Part shown: positions 48,851-62,800 of the stretch, piece after piece
Layout of the letters: the number at the start of each line of letters is the position of its first letter
Numbering within the stretch: position 1 is the stretch's first letter
DNA from: an uncultured Christensenella sp.
GTDB taxonomy: Bacteria > Bacillota > Clostridia > Christensenellales > Pumilibacteraceae
Reading direction: 5' to 3'
Assembly (NCBI GenBank): GCA_910577995.1
Contig: CAJTND010000002.1
Span: forward strand, 250,324-314,323
Length of the DNA: 64,000 nt
Notes under the pieces: generated by a model
What the model was told of the DNA's origin: nothing
The model's input: the letters and a program-made list of their open reading frames with translations, nothing else
The model's database searches: none
Position numbers and translations under genes: made by a program

Positions 48851-50488
48851 TCATTCCACGGCGTAACGTTCCGATTTGAGCAGCGTCATGAAAATCGCTT
48901 CGCTGATCGGGATGAATATCGCATAGGCGAGCGGGAGTGCGAGCGAGGGAATGTATGCGGCGGAGAAGCCGACCGGCATGCCCCAAATTAGGTTGAAGCA
49001 GTATATGACTACGGCGACCTGCACCATGATGACGAACCGTATCGCCATTGAGAATCGGAAATTCACATTGATGCGTTTTTTCTTATCGGGATCGGACGCG
49101 AATATTATCACCGCCGTGATAAACATGATTATAGGCAACAGTCCCGCGGCGATATACAGCGCGTAATCGTAGCGCATGCGCATGCCTAGCCCGACATAGA
49201 AGGTGAGGAAAGTCGTCAGTCCGATGAGGAACATCACCGCGCACATCGCGGTGTAGTGCGTCATCATAAGCTTGTTGGAATAGAAATAGTATTTGTGCGT
49301 ATATACCCGCGCGGAATCGTTGTGATTGCGTACCGAAACGCGGTTGCCGAGTTCTTCCACGGACTGGACCACGTTTTCAAACTTGCGGATCTCTATGCGG
49401 TCGCCGACCGTTTCTTCGGCGGCGGCTTGTTCCGCGCGTTCCTCGACGCGACTGCCTGCGGCGGCTTCGCAACGCTCGACGAGATCGCCGAGTATCTCTT
49501 TGTATTCGCGGCGCGCGGGGCTTTCTCCGCCGATAGCCTCGACGGTGAGCACGGGCGCGGCAGAAGGCTGAGCTATGATAGGCGCGGCGGGTTGTTGCTG
49601 TACGCGCGGAGGCGTCGGCTGAGCGACCGTCGGCTGAAGCTCGGCGGCTTTCTTTTCGATATGTTCGGGCGTGTATTCGTAAACCGATCTGTCGGCTGCG
49701 GCGGAATAGCTGCCGCCGTTGCCGTAAGCCTGCTCGCGTATGTGATGCATGAGCTCGTGCGGATCGGCGGCGCTCGTCACCTTTTTCTCCGTCGGCTGCT
49801 CGGTTTGTTCCTGATTTTGTACGGGCGAGGCGGATCGTTCGTCCGCAATATCGTCATAGATCTCGTTCGCGCCGTAATCTATGGTCGCGTCGGCGGGATC
49901 GAAAAAGCTCTGCTGAACGAACTCGTCGTAGTAGGCGTTGTCCTCTACTTCGGGCTCGGCTTGGATTTCCTCAGTGGCGGCGGGCGAGAGCGTAGCCGGC
50001 TCGTCGACCGCGGCGACGGGTTCGGGAACTGCGGAGCTCGACTCGGAAACAACTTCGGTCGGTTCGGCGCGCTTTGTTTTGGGACGCGGACGGGAACGGC
50101 GCTTGGGTACGTCGTAAGACTCGTCCTCCACGTCGGAAAAACTGTCGATAGGCAGGATGGTATCGCCGTCGGTTATAAGACTGCCGAACAAATCGCGCGT
50201 GCGCTCGAACTCGTTTTTGTACGTGACGAAGACTTCGCGTCCGCTGTCGGTAAGCGTGTAATACTTGCGCTTGCCGCCGTTTGATTCGGACGCATCCCAA
50301 TACGACGAAATGAAGCCCTGTTTTTCGAGCCGTTTCAGACACGCATAAAGTGTGGGCTGCTTGATTAGCGAGCCGCCGCTTTTCGCATTTATCGCTTTTA
50401 TCATGTCGTAGCCGTACCGATCGCCGTCGTACAATACTCTGAGTATCACGGTGTCGACGTTGCCGCGAATGAGATCGCTGTCCGCCAT
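48851..50488 (-). CDS. Membrane-tethered PadR-family regulator
   Basis: A 545-residue protein. Residues 1-105 are a PadR winged helix (LIRGNVDTVILRVLYDGDRYGYDMIKAIN, IKQPTLYACLKRLEKQGFISSYW, GGKRKYYTLTDSGREVF). Residues 110-385 are a disordered Pro/Glu/Ala-rich linker. The C-terminus has four membrane segments (MFLIGLTTFLTFYVGLGM, YIAAGLLPIIMFITAVIIFA, FVIMVQVAVVIYCFNLIWG, IPSLALPLAYAIFIPISEAI). PadR proteins are normally soluble, so the fusion is unusual. It likely controls its own promoter and the divergent giant surface-protein gene. Confidence 0.85.
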   Translation of the reverse strand: MADSDLIRGNVDTVILRVLYDGDRYGYDMIKAINAKSGGSLIKQPTLYACLKRLEKQGFISSYWDASESNGGKRKYYTLTDSGREVFVTYKNEFERTRDLFGSLITDGDTILPIDSFSDVEDESYDVPKRRSRPRPKTKRAEPTEVVSESSSAVPEPVAAVDEPATLSPAATEEIQAEPEVEDNAYYDEFVQQSFFDPADATIDYGANEIYDDIADERSASPVQNQEQTEQPTEKKVTSAADPHELMHHIREQAYGNGGSYSAAADRSVYEYTPEHIEKKAAELQPTVAQPTPPRVQQQPAAPIIAQPSAAPVLTVEAIGGESPARREYKEILGDLVERCEAAAGSRVEERAEQAAAEETVGDRIEIRKFENVVQSVEELGNRVSVRNHNDSARVYTHKYYFYSNKLMMTHYTAMCAVMFLIGLTTFLTFYVGLGMRMRYDYALYIAAGLLPIIMFITAVIIFASDPDKKKRINVNFRFSMAIRFVIMVQVAVVIYCFNLIWGMPVGFSAAYIPSLALPLAYAIFIPISEAIFMTLLKSERYAVE

Positions 50489-50528
50489 TGGTCACCTCGT
50501 CGCTGTTTGCGCAGTAAAGCGCATATAC

Positions 50529-50557
50529 AGTATAATATATAATTCGTTCGCTGTCAA
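50529..50557 (-). promoter_or_regulatory. Promoter of the PadR operon
   Basis: Minus strand TTGACA (50557-50552), a 17-bp spacer, TATACT (50534-50529). An AT-rich partly palindromic stretch (ATACAGTATAAT, TATATAAT) overlaps the -10 box, a place where PadR dimers often bind. Confidence 0.85.
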
Positions 50558-50759
50558 TGTTTTTTGCGGTTTTTATGCGCAAATATAGTATCCGGCGCAT
50601 CCATGCGCAGTCGGCTTTTGTCGATTTTTCGGTTTTAAGCAAGCGTACGGCGCGCGTTATAGGGCGGTATGGAGCGCGCGCCGTTTGCTCGCATATCTTA
50701 TATATTAGATATACGGCGCGATTTGTACTATCCGTCAAGCGAAAATTGCGGAAAAACTC

Positions 50760-50850
50760 TTGACAAAATATGAACAAAGTGTTAACATTATGATGTATAT
50801 GCATACAAATATGAACAAATTGTGAACAAAATCTAAATATCGCGAGGTGA
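50760..50850 (+). promoter_or_regulatory. Promoter and repeated TGAACAAA words before the giant gene
   Basis: TTGACA (50760-50765), a 17-bp spacer and a weak TAACAT (50783-50788). The word TGAACAAA occurs three times (from 50771, 50811 and 50822), possibly an operator array. The ribosome-binding site is gaggtga at 50843-50849, the same as for the PadR gene. The rest of the 366-bp intergenic space shows nothing else. Confidence 0.55.
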
Positions 50851-50854
50851 CGGT

Positions 50855-53800
50855 ATGAAGAAAAAATCGAATAACGAAAAAACGCAGTTGGGGACGGCTA
50901 AGAAGTTCCTTATTTTTGCGATAAGTATAATAGTCGCGGCGGCGCTCGTCGTGACGGGTATCTTATGCTTCGATCCGTCGAGAAGGTCCCCGTCGGAGGG
51001 AGTGGAAAACGGCGGAGTGGTAACCTCTGCGGTCACGACGTTCGATGCTAAGTCCAAATGGGGCAGAACGGTCGATTTGGCGACTAACGTACAAAACGGT
51101 ACCGTTAAAAAAGGCGATATTGTCAACTTTTCTTTTATAGCGCAGGGCGTGGCGACGGGTCCTAGCGGTGCAGTCAGTAATAACGGTTTTTGGCCCTGGA
51201 CTAATGGCGAATATCAAGTAAAACTCCCGAGAGGAACATTCAAAATAGAGGTCTGGGGTGCCCAGGGAGGTGGAAGAACCGCTGTCGATGCTTACGGCGG
51301 AGGCGGATACGGCGGATATTCTTCCGCAACGTTAACATTGACCGAAGCTGCGTATTTTTATATAAATGTTGGTGGTGCCGGAGAAAAAGGCAGCGCTTAT
51401 CGATGTGCTGCCCGCGGTTTTGGTTATGGCGGCGGCGGTTATAACGGCGGCGGTGATGTTTTAGCCGGAGGCGGTTCGATTCCTATCGCCGGGACGGGCG
51501 GCGGCGGCGGCGGCGCTACTCATATCGCAACTATGTCGGGATTGCTCAATAGTGCAGGAATAAAAAATTCGCCTAATTCCGTATTGCTTGTTGCCGGTGG
51601 CGGCGGAGGCAATCACCATGATGCGATTCCGTATACCGGTAATGCCGGCGGTAACTATGGAGCAAACTCGGTTCATATAAATGTTGGATATACTACCTTG
51701 GTATATGGTCAAGGCGGAACTCAGACCGCAGGCGGTGCGATTTCTGCAGGGGATAATGGCGGAAACGGTGATACGACCACGTCTGCAACTGCCGGTAGCT
51801 TTGGTCAAGGCGGTCGTGGCGGAAGCTGGGGCAACGGCGGCGGCGGTGGCGGCGGCGGTTGGTACGGAGGCAGCGGCGGTTATATACAGGGCGGCGGCGG
51901 CGGATCGGGACATATTGGTACTGATTCTCGTTTAAGCAACGGTAAAATGATCGCCGGAGGATCGAGTAATGCGAATCCGCTTGCTTATGATGACAAAAAC
52001 GCCCCGCCGACATTCAGTACCTCTATACCTAATCCAACCGGTAGCGGAAATATTAAGGGACAAATAGGCAATGGCTTTGCTAAGATAACAATGGTAAATG
52101 TTAATGAGCCGCCTACTCAAAAAACATTTACGAAAAACGATTTGGTTCTCGGAACTACGTCGGCTTTTACATTGCATTCTTATGATATTGCTACCGATCT
52201 TGATTCTTCTAATGTTAATGATACTTACTTCTATCAAGATAACAGTAATATGGAGCTGTCTAAGTGCACAAACTCCAAACTTTATTTGGACAGCGCTTGT
52301 ACCGTAACCGCAAATGATTACGTCGACTATAATTTTGCGGCAGACGGGAAAACACTGAATATAACTAAAATCAGGAAATTGCCCCGTGCGGACGCCGTTA
52401 ACGGTGTTACGGGACTGAGTAATAACACATTAAAACTTTACGTTAGGATAAGAGATAATTTTACTAACAATGTCGCTAACTGTGCCTACGGCGTTTATAA
52501 TTTTACTCTAAATTACAAGTTACAAACGATAGGGCATGGACGCGGAACTGTTCCCGTAGATTCAAATAATAAAATCGAATATGAATTCGGTGATAAAGTT
52601 GTATCGGGAGCAACAAGCTTCGAGATAAACTTCAAACAGCCGGATAAAGCATTGCATGCCGAAGACGAAAATCAAATATCGATCAATGCGGCATCGCTTT
52701 TGACAAATTACGATCCAAACTATTATCAAGTCTTGATATTGCCGGATAATCCGGCAGGCAAGCCGTATGAATATATTTACCCTTCGGGGGCACAGGAGAA
52801 CTTTTACAGTTATTCGAGTTCAACGGGAAGCTATACTGCAAGAGTAGGGTATAAAAATGTTATAATTAAGTGGAAAAGCAAAAATAACGATGCTCATACC
52901 ATATCTTGGACATTATATGTAGTAGAAAAAAACTCTTTCAAAAATTTGAACCGTGAGCCGGTCGGGATAACTTATACCAACGGACAGACGCTCAAAATAA
53001 ATATCAAGATAGACAATACGCGGCCTATCCTCAGCAAAGCGGGCACTGCCGATAATACGGTGGTGACGCTCGGCGTGGGTGCGACAAAGACGGTCGATCT
53101 TAAAAAGCTGCTGACAGATGCGGACGAAACCATCACCGACACGACGCACGTTATCAAAGAGGTTATCGTGCCCGATCATGAGTTCGTCCAACTCGATAAG
53201 TACGGCAATATCGCTTCCGTCGACGGCGCGGCAGGCGCGGCGGCGGGCAAGTCGTATTATAATGTTTCCGATGCGAACATCCTGTTCACCAATGTGATGA
53301 ACAGCGCAATGACTAATATCGCGACGGGATTCAGTCCCAAGATAGCGTCGACGACCGCCGATCCCGAGGCGTTCGTTATGTACAGCTTCGACAAAATGAC
53401 GCTCACGCTCACGGGCTTGCGATCGAGCTATTCTCAATACTCGACGACGCGCGAGGGCAAAGCGGCTTATACCCTCGGCGATACCATCACGCCCGACTCG
53501 TCGACCGAGCCTTCGTCGGTAGTCAATCCCGGGCATTTCTATCTGCTCGTCCGTATCGAGGACACCAACGATCCGAGCGACCTCGGTATTTGGCGTCCCG
53601 TAGCGATAACGGTCGGCGACAACACGCTTAAACCCGTATCGACGGGCGACGCGACGCACGGCTCGAGCGGTCAAACGCAAATGTCGGCGCTTCCGACGGC
53701 GGACGGCGAAGTCGGCGACGAGTTCTACTTCTCGCCGATGGGACTTAACATCGGCACTGCGTCGATAGCCGTAGGTAAATATAAGAAAAAAGACGGCACG

Positions 53801-56800
53801 CTCAACGGCGCAGGCGACGAGCCCGTTCAGCCGCTCGCTATCGACGCAAACAACTTCTCCGTTGCGGACGGCTCGGGTATATCGAGCTGGAACGGCGGGT
53901 TCAACGAGTTCCTGATGATGGTCGAGAGCACGCAGAACGGCTCTGCCGTCGTGCAGATGGCGGACTATATATACAGCAGTATCGGCGCGCAGGGCAATAA
54001 ATACTTTACCGCCGAGCTCGTGCCGCTGTATATCGAGTGCTCGAAGTTTGCGGGCGTGACTATCGACGGCGTATTCAACACCGGGCGTGTCCGCGCCGAC
54101 CTTGCCGCCGCATCTCCGCGCGACAGCGTTACCGGCGTGAGCACCGTCAAGATGCTCGCTACGGAAAACATCGGCGGAGTTGATTATTACACGTTCTACG
54201 GTCTTAAAATAACGCTTAAATCTACGACGATGAACAGGTATCTGTACGCGACGACTATCGTCAAAGACAGCTCGGGCGCGTCCGCCAATACCGTCGGCGT
54301 CAATATCGCGATCAAGTGCGGCAATACCGAGCTCGAGCTTGCCGAAGCCGCTGAGGGCAAGGACGCCGCTAAAAATAACGTTGCGGGCTTCTGGACGTCC
54401 AAGGGCTCTTATTCCTCGTTCGACAACGGTACGGACGTCTTAGACTATACCAACAGCGACGGCTGGAAAAATCAGACCGCGACTGCGTCGTCGGGCAATA
54501 TCAAGCTTACGTACCGCATGCCCATGCACTCGCACGTGTTCATCACGCCTTACGACCTGTTCCGCGACTACGATATGGCTACCGAGCTCGACGCAGCCAA
54601 ACTGATGCCGAAAGGCGGGTTCACGCTCAACGGCTTGAGCGGCACGCTCGACGGCGGCACGTTCAATGTGTCGGGCAGCGGCACGACTGTCACCGAACCG
54701 CTGTTCCGTAACGAGCTTTACGGCGAAAAACGCTACTACGGCTCGGATGCGTACCAGACAGCGCTTTCGGATTTCCTCAAAGAAACGGGCAAAAAGTCCG
54801 CCGTTGCGAGCATATCCGCTTCCAACATGTTCGCCGATTCCGGCAGCATTACGAGCAATGCGTCTGTCTACAACGACAGACTGTTCTTCGAGCGCGTCAA
54901 CTACAATTCCAAGACGGACTCCTATACTTTCGACCCCTACGACAACGGCAAAGGTTCGGATGACTTTGCTATATCCGGCGTAAATCCCGACGCTGCGGGC
55001 AACAAACAGAACAACTATATATATTGGGACTTCGGCAACAAGCTGGGTATAAAAGGCGACGAGTACGACCTCGACTTTATCATGATAACGTCGCGCAGCC
55101 GCACGCCAAGCCCGATAGACATAACGCTGACCGTTCGCGACAGAGCGGGCGCGAGCGTCAATGTTACCGTGGTCATAGAGATAGTCAATACCGCGCCCGT
55201 CGTCAACAATGCGTCGGCTTACGAGATAGCGGTAAAACCCGTTTCTTCCTCGGACGGCGCGACGGTAGTTACTCCGACCTCCGTATCGTTCGGACCTGTT
55301 TCGACGGCGTCCTCCGACCCCGAGGTCAACTCGAAAGAGAGCATCATGTTCGACGCGGACGGCGACTCCATGCTGTTCCTCTCGTCGCGCGGCGTGCTCG
55401 TGGCGAATACGCCCGAGCTTCCGCTCGATATAACGTCGTTCGACGATATCAGAAACAATCATCCCGAATATCTGACCGACGACGGCACGACGTCCGGCAG
55501 ACCGCTTACCGAGTACATCACGGCGACGCTCGCCAACAGGCTGATAACCGTCGGCGCGCTCAACTCGACCAAAAATATCGAGTCGGGCGTGTATGTGTAC
55601 TTCTTTGTCACCGACGGCAATCAGAACGGCGAGGCGCTCGGCTACAAACAGATAGAAGTGCTCAATACGTCGCCCGAGGTCAACAACAGCTCGACCGACG
55701 GCTTCGATAAGGACGAACCGACGTGGGCTATATCGTCGGCAAGCACCGCCGACCAGACACGCGCGCGCTATATCGTCGGGTCTTCGACCGCCGCGCAGCA
55801 GCTCAAAGCTACGCAGTCGGCTGTCGACGCGGATATCAAGCTCATCGCTACAGATCCCGACGCATTGCAGGGCGCTAACGGCGTTATGCTGTCGCCCGGC
55901 GGAGCAAACGCGAACAACTTCACTCTCAGCGGCACGAACTACGCAAACGCAGTGCCGTCAGTGCGCATGAACGGCAACGCATCGTTGAGCTATGCCGTGT
56001 ATGCGTTCGTCACCGATCTCGGCGGCAAGGACCTCGTCAGCTGGAACGGCACGGATACCCCCGGCTATCTGCCGACGGGCTCGGATATGTTCAACGTCGA
56101 GCTGATGTTCTATGTAGCGGACAAGAGCGCATGGTACACCCGCGACGAATTGCTCACGAAGCTCGCTGCCGATTCCGTCGTTCAAAAGGCTTGCTTCGAC
56201 GGCGAGGGCAGGTGGAAACTCGTCGACTGGGCGATCAAACTAAAAGCGACGAAACCGCTCGGCGAGGGCAAGAAGCTCGCGCTCGAGATCTATCTCCGCG
56301 ACGAAGCCGCGCTCGGCGGAAATACCGTCGGCAAGGAAACGGCTTTCGCGTCCGACAGGAACGCAGTCAAAAAGAACGTCGCCGTAGAAAACGGCACGCT
56401 CAAAACGACTGTTTATCAGACGATAGCCGAAACGGGCATAATCGCAAAGGACGAGTTTTCCAAGTACGGCGATCACTACGCCGTTGCGGATCCGATGACG
56501 AGCGGCGACGCTTACGTTATAGGTGCGGGCACGTCGCTTTCCGCTACCAAATACAGCCAGTCGGTAGCTTCGTATGCCGATGCCTACAAGTATCCCGATA
56601 CTATAGATATACCCGCAACCAAGTCGGCTTTGCCCGCCTCGGACGGAAAATACGTTTACGAGACCGTATACGTTCCGATGAGCTATTTCGGTATGCCCGT
56701 CGGTATAGCGACGCCTATCGCCGACGGCGTGGATAAAGGCAAGGTCTCTTATTCGACGAGCTATGTCGGGTACGATCTTCATAAGACCGACGCGGCAACG

Positions 56801-59800
56801 GGCAATATAACCAACGGCAGCTTTATCAAGGATAAGATCTCCACCTTTGCGAGCGCGATAACGCTCAGCGACGGCAACCGCGTATGGTCGGGCGAAACGC
56901 TCGGCGACAACCCGTATCTCGATATCGAGGGCTTTACCGATACTTCCGCAAACAACGCAAGAAACAGCAGTCTGCCGTACTATAACTTCAATCTTGCCGT
57001 TCCGACTTACGACGGCAGCGGCGCGGATCTCGGCTTTACCGATACGGCGAATTTCATCAATATCGGTACGGGCAAGAACATGCTTTATCTCGACGAGCAA
57101 AAAGCCAAGTTCAAGGAGCATAACTTCGGTCTTGCGTTTACCAAAAAGGATATGCGCACGGGCGCTGCCGATTTGACGCTTACCGTCAAGCTCGCCAAAT
57201 GCGAGATAAACACCGCTACGGGCAATACAGACGGCGACGGTGAAATGTATGACTCCAATAACAGCGTCACCAAGTCCATAGATTACCGCACGGTCACGGT
57301 TTCCGTACATGTAGGCAACTCTCAGTTCGATCTTAAGGACTCCGTAGACAATGCGACGGCCAACGGCGCGCTCGGTTACGATACGGCGAAGAAAACCTAT
57401 TATATGAACGTTACGCTTCCGTCGTCCGATTCTACGTCCATTGCGCTCAAACGTTCCGCGTCGGAAAATCTCGGCGGCGAAAATTCGCTCGCCATGTTGT
57501 ATGCCGACGGCGATAAGAGCGGGCTTACCGATTCCGAAACAGTCAAGTACCGCGATAATGCGTACTTCCTCAACGAATCGCTCGGAGCGTTGTCGGGCTG
57601 GGCGTCGACCGACGCGCTTGTCAGAAAGGTGGAGAGCGGAACGCTCGTCAATACCGCCGACAGCGAAAAAGCGGTCAACTCCGTGCTCAATTACTACGGC
57701 GTAGCGTCGGTCGCAGACCTTGCGGGCGTCAATACAAGCTATGCCGCAAACGGCGGTGCGCACGGCTACAACGCATATTTCGGCGTTTCCATGTCAGAGG
57801 GCGGAAGGATATTGAACATAGCCGCCAACCGCAAAACGTTCATCAACGAGGTCGCGTACGCCAACATCGTCGACGAACTCAAAGCAGCCGATCCGTCGCT
57901 TACCGTGCCCAAGCTCGGCAGAGTAGGCGTTGACGGTTATACCAATACCGACCTTACGGCGGACCGCGCTATCATAGAAAAGATATACTCTTCGCGCGGA
58001 CTTAAACCTACGTTCGAGCCCGATTCCACAACGGTAAAATCGGCGTGTTATACGCTGAAAATGCTGATATACGACGATTGCGGCGCGGGCGTCAAAGAGG
58101 CGTCGTTCGTTGCGGTCGAGCTTCGCATATCCATAACCAATGCGAAACCGACGCTTAAATACACTGACAAAGACGGCAAGCATGTCTACACGATAAGCCG
58201 TGCGGCGGGCGAGACAAGCGCGCCTATCAACCTTTACGACTTCGTCAACGACCCCGATATCTATGTCGTTCAGGGCGCTAACAAGGAGCTTGCGACAGAA
58301 GAGCAGTTCTTGCGTACAGGCGATAAAAAGAGCAGGTATTACGACCAGCTCGCGTTCGAGACGAAGGACTATCTCAAATCGCCGTTTACCTACGTCACGG
58401 GCAGCAATTCGCATAACCCGACCAACGAGCAGACGATAAACGGTCAAGCGGGCTTGTCGTACATGGGTTCGAGCACGAGCGACGTTATAATGACTATGAT
58501 GACCGATTCGAGCCAGATAGTCAATGGCGCCGTCACGGACAAAACTCAGCCGACAAACAACAGCATTTACTTCAAAGTCAACAGGCGCACGACCGTCCTC
58601 GAAGAATCGGGCGGCATACAGATAGCCAAGGATAAGAGCGAGTTCACTTTCAAGCTCAAGTTCGGCGACAGCAACAACGCATATACCGACGACGTGATGA
58701 CGTTTGTCGTCAAGGTCGTCAACAAAGCGCCGGTCAAGGCGACGCCCGTAAGCAATATCCGTATGCGCTCCGGTCACCGCTTCACGCTGTTGACCACGTA
58801 TTTCGATAACTATATCGGCGGCGTGGACGGCGGCTCTTACGCTTATAACAATTCCCTCACTAAGCTCAAATATTGGGACGAGCGCAACGAGAAGAGCGAC
58901 GGCAAATGGGTCTACAACGGCAACAGCCTTGCATACTCCGATATCACGAGCGATAGTCAGGTCGTCGAGGAGCTCGGCACAAATAAGCAGAATACGCTCG
59001 ATTCGACTTCGCACGAAAGCTCGGGTTACGACCTCGGTTATATCGGCATAGCCAACGACGACAAGGCGTGGCAGATGCGCATCGTCGACAGAAAAGTGCC
59101 GAGCGGCTACGGCGACCCGTTCGATATCGGCGCGCTCAACATGATGAGCGTCGAGGGCAGCGATTCGAGTCTCTACGGCAATAAGTATCCTACCGCTCTT
59201 ACGATAACCGCGAAGCGCGCTTGCAACGACGTTCCGCTCGAGATCAAGATAATAGACGGCGAGGGCGGTGTGTACGTCTTTACGCTCCGCATAACAGTTA
59301 TCAGCTCGCCGCCCATAGCGCGCGATCCTTCGGACGCGAGCGACAATAAGATACTTTCCGACGCGGACATCGAGGGCGTGCCTCAGGGTGACGGTTACCT
59401 CAGATCAACGTTCCGTATCTTCACGCTCCCTTCGGGCGATAAGACGATCAATATCGGCGACGGCATAGGCGAGAGAGCCGCTAAGCGTTTGTTCACGATA
59501 AGAGCGACCGACGTAGCTACCGACAACGACAGCGGCGAGGAATCGAGTCTTGCGCTATTTGACGGCGGACGGTTCTCGGTCAATAATACCGCGCTCGTTA
59601 GGAGCAGCGACGGCATTTACCACGCGCCGTATTTCGATATAATAGTCGATTACAACGATCCCGACAAGAGCGACAAGTCGTTTACGATAATCGCTACGGG
59701 CTACAACCCCAACAGCGCTTACGAAGTGCTTCAATTCTATATCGGAGATCCCGGCAACAACGTAATGAGCAACGCGTTGCTCGTGACGATACAGGTCTAT

Positions 59801-62800
59801 ACCGAGTATTCGGATATGACCAATACCACCGTCGCGGGCTTGAGCGGCGGTGCGTACAACAGCTATCTCAACGGCTCTAACGAATACCATGTCCGTCCTT
59901 ATGACGAATACATGGGCTACGGCGCGTACGAGAACGGCGAAAATATCGGCATAGCGAGCGTTTACAACTACCTCAAAGGCAAGCCTGCCGACAGCTCCGC
60001 CACGTACGCGATAGAAGATCCCGACGTCGAAACGATAGGCAGCCGTCAGTATCCCGTCACGCTCTATGCGATGACCGATCAGAACGGCGACCCGCTTTCG
60101 CAGGACACGCTCAACTCGATGCTTCAACGCGATCCCGTTACGGGCACGTTCAGGCTTAAGGACAGAGTGACGACGGGACAGACCTACCGTATAGCGAGCA
60201 TCGACAAAGACGGTACAGTCAGCTTTGCGCAGAACTCGGCGCGGCTCGCGGCGGTGGAGAAATATGTCAGCTTCTCGTTCCTACGCGACGGTTCGGGCAT
60301 ATCGTTCGTACCCAAGACCGCAACGCTCGACAAAAAGCTCATGCTCTATGTCGAAGTGGAAAAGACGGTCGGCTCGCGTACGTCGATACGCACCGACGGT
60401 GTGCTGTACGGCGGCTCGCTGTTCAGGCTCGTCGTTGATAACTCCGCGCCGCGCGCGATAGGCGACGAGGGCGACGGCGCGTATAACCTCGAGTTCACGG
60501 GCAAGCGCGGAGATTCCGTAACGTTCGACGTGTTCGGCAAGACCGGCGAGTACGGCGCGCTGTTCACCGATTCCGATGTGGACGACAGCGTCACGCTCGT
60601 CGAGAGCTTCGACCCGTCCGATACCAAACAGCTCGACTATATCAACGCGATGTCGATGGCTATGGACTTAGATCCCGACCTCGACTGGGCGGAGAGCGCA
60701 GACAAACCCCGCGCGTTTACCGTCGTTTACGACAAAGCCGCGGGCAAAGTCACCATAACGATCGATCGCAGGATAGACTCGCGCGATGCGGACGGCAACT
60801 ACTTCAACGAAGTTTCGTTCCCGCTCGTGCTTACGGGTGTCGACGGCAGTAAGCCGGTCGGCGGCACGTGCAAGACCGTTATAATGATGACGATAGTCAA
60901 CGATCCGACGACGGCAAAGGACAGCTATTCGTCGTTCGATCCCAAGACCGACGTCGGCTATACGTTCGAGCGCGACAGCATAAACGACCGTTACAGGCTT
61001 GACGCGCAGATAATGTACAGTAGCGATCTTACCGTCAACCTTGCTGATATACTTGTCGACAACGACGTTATCAAAAACACCGATTCCGATTCATTCATGT
61101 TTGTCGACGGCGAAGTCGATTTCGAGTTCACGAAACCCGTGTTCATGGTCGATGATCCCGTTAAGGCGTACTACTACACCGACGAACAGCTCGGTATCAA
61201 GGAAGAGATCGCGCTCGTGACACCGCTCGGCGGCGACAAGTGGCATAAATCGGGCTTCCGCATCCACGCGCTTTCGCAGCGCCGCGGCGCGACAGCCACG
61301 ATATACGCCCGCGCTATCGACCGTTCGGGCAATGCGGAGCTTCCAGACGAGGGCGTGCTTATCGAGATAAATATAACGGTCATGAACGACCGCCCGTTCG
61401 TCAAGAAGGGCAGCGAGGTAACGCACCTGTCGCTTATCGGCTCGCGCACCAAGACCAACAAGACCGAAGTCTACCGTATAGATAGGTTCGTCGGCGACAA
61501 CAACACCTCCGACGTCGTAGGACCGGAGAGCGCGGACTATCCCGAAACGTATCTTCGCATAGAGAGCCAGTCTTACCGCGCGGTCGACGAGATCTACTCG
61601 ACCGACAAGGATACGACCGTCGGCAAGTTCGACGACGTGACACAGGGCGGCACGCGCGTGATAATGTCCAATAACCTGTTCACGCTCGTGATACTCGAGG
61701 ACACCGCCGAAAACAAATATTACAGCCAGAGCTTCTATATCGAAACTCATCCCGGCTATTTCGGCAGAGGCTCGGTCGAGGTCACCGTTGCCGACGGCAA
61801 TAGGAACATCCGTACCGATACGATGAGCGTCACGTTCCGTATCGAGGTGGAAGTGTCCTACGATCCCGAGGAAGTCGAGGCGCTCACTGGCATCGATACG
61901 TACCGCGGCAAATCGACAGTTGTTTCCATCGAAACGATAATCCCCGATATCGAGAACACCATTCCCGATCAGTCGGCGGTCGCGGCGCAGGACGGCGCGA
62001 TGACCGCGCCGAGCAAAAACGCTTCGAGCTTCAACCCGTCGTCGTCCTATAAACTGCTCGACGTAGTTATCCCCGACGCGTCCAAAGACTATATCGCTAT
62101 CACCGATCACGAGGAAGAAACGTCGGTCTGGACGTTGCGCGCGCTCAAAGTGACGGCAGAACCCAAGCCCGTCACGGTAAGATACGCATTAAAGTCCGAC
62201 CCGTCGCAGGTGACGGAGAGCTATCTCCTCGTCAACGCGAAGGAGAACCAAAAGCCGACGCTCATCTATAACGAGATCAAGTTTATCAAGTACCTCGACG
62301 ACGGCTCGGGCGACGACAACGCGTTCATGCTGAATACCGCGAAAACGGTGACGCTCCGCGCCAAGGATATCCTTACCGATCCCGAGGACGATATACTGAC
62401 GTATGTCAGCGTCAAGTCGCAAAAACCGTCGCTCGTCAAAGCGTCGCTCGTAAACAATAACGAGCTGCTCAGCATAACGTTCAACGCGCGCGGCGTTGCG
62501 GATATAACGGTCACCGTCACCGACGAGACCGACGAGCGCGTTTCGCGCACGTTCCGCGTCATCAACCAAGACCTGCCCGAACCGAGCTTATTGACGCGCG
62601 TCATAGCGAGCTTCGAGTCCAACCCCGTGATGTGGGCGATAATAATCGGCTGCGTCGTGCTTGTGATCTTCATACTCATCATCATACTCGCGGTGCTCAG
62701 AAAACGCAGACACGAGCGCGAGGAGCTCGAGGCGCTGCTCGTTTCCGAAATGGAGATAGAGGAGCAGATGTGTAGGCTTGCGGGTGGACCTGCGCCTACG

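Noticed and set aside
49256..50284. 342-codon plus-strand frame opposite the PadR gene
   Set aside because: It is the complement of a Pro/Glu/Ala-rich coding region, with no start signal or family resemblance.
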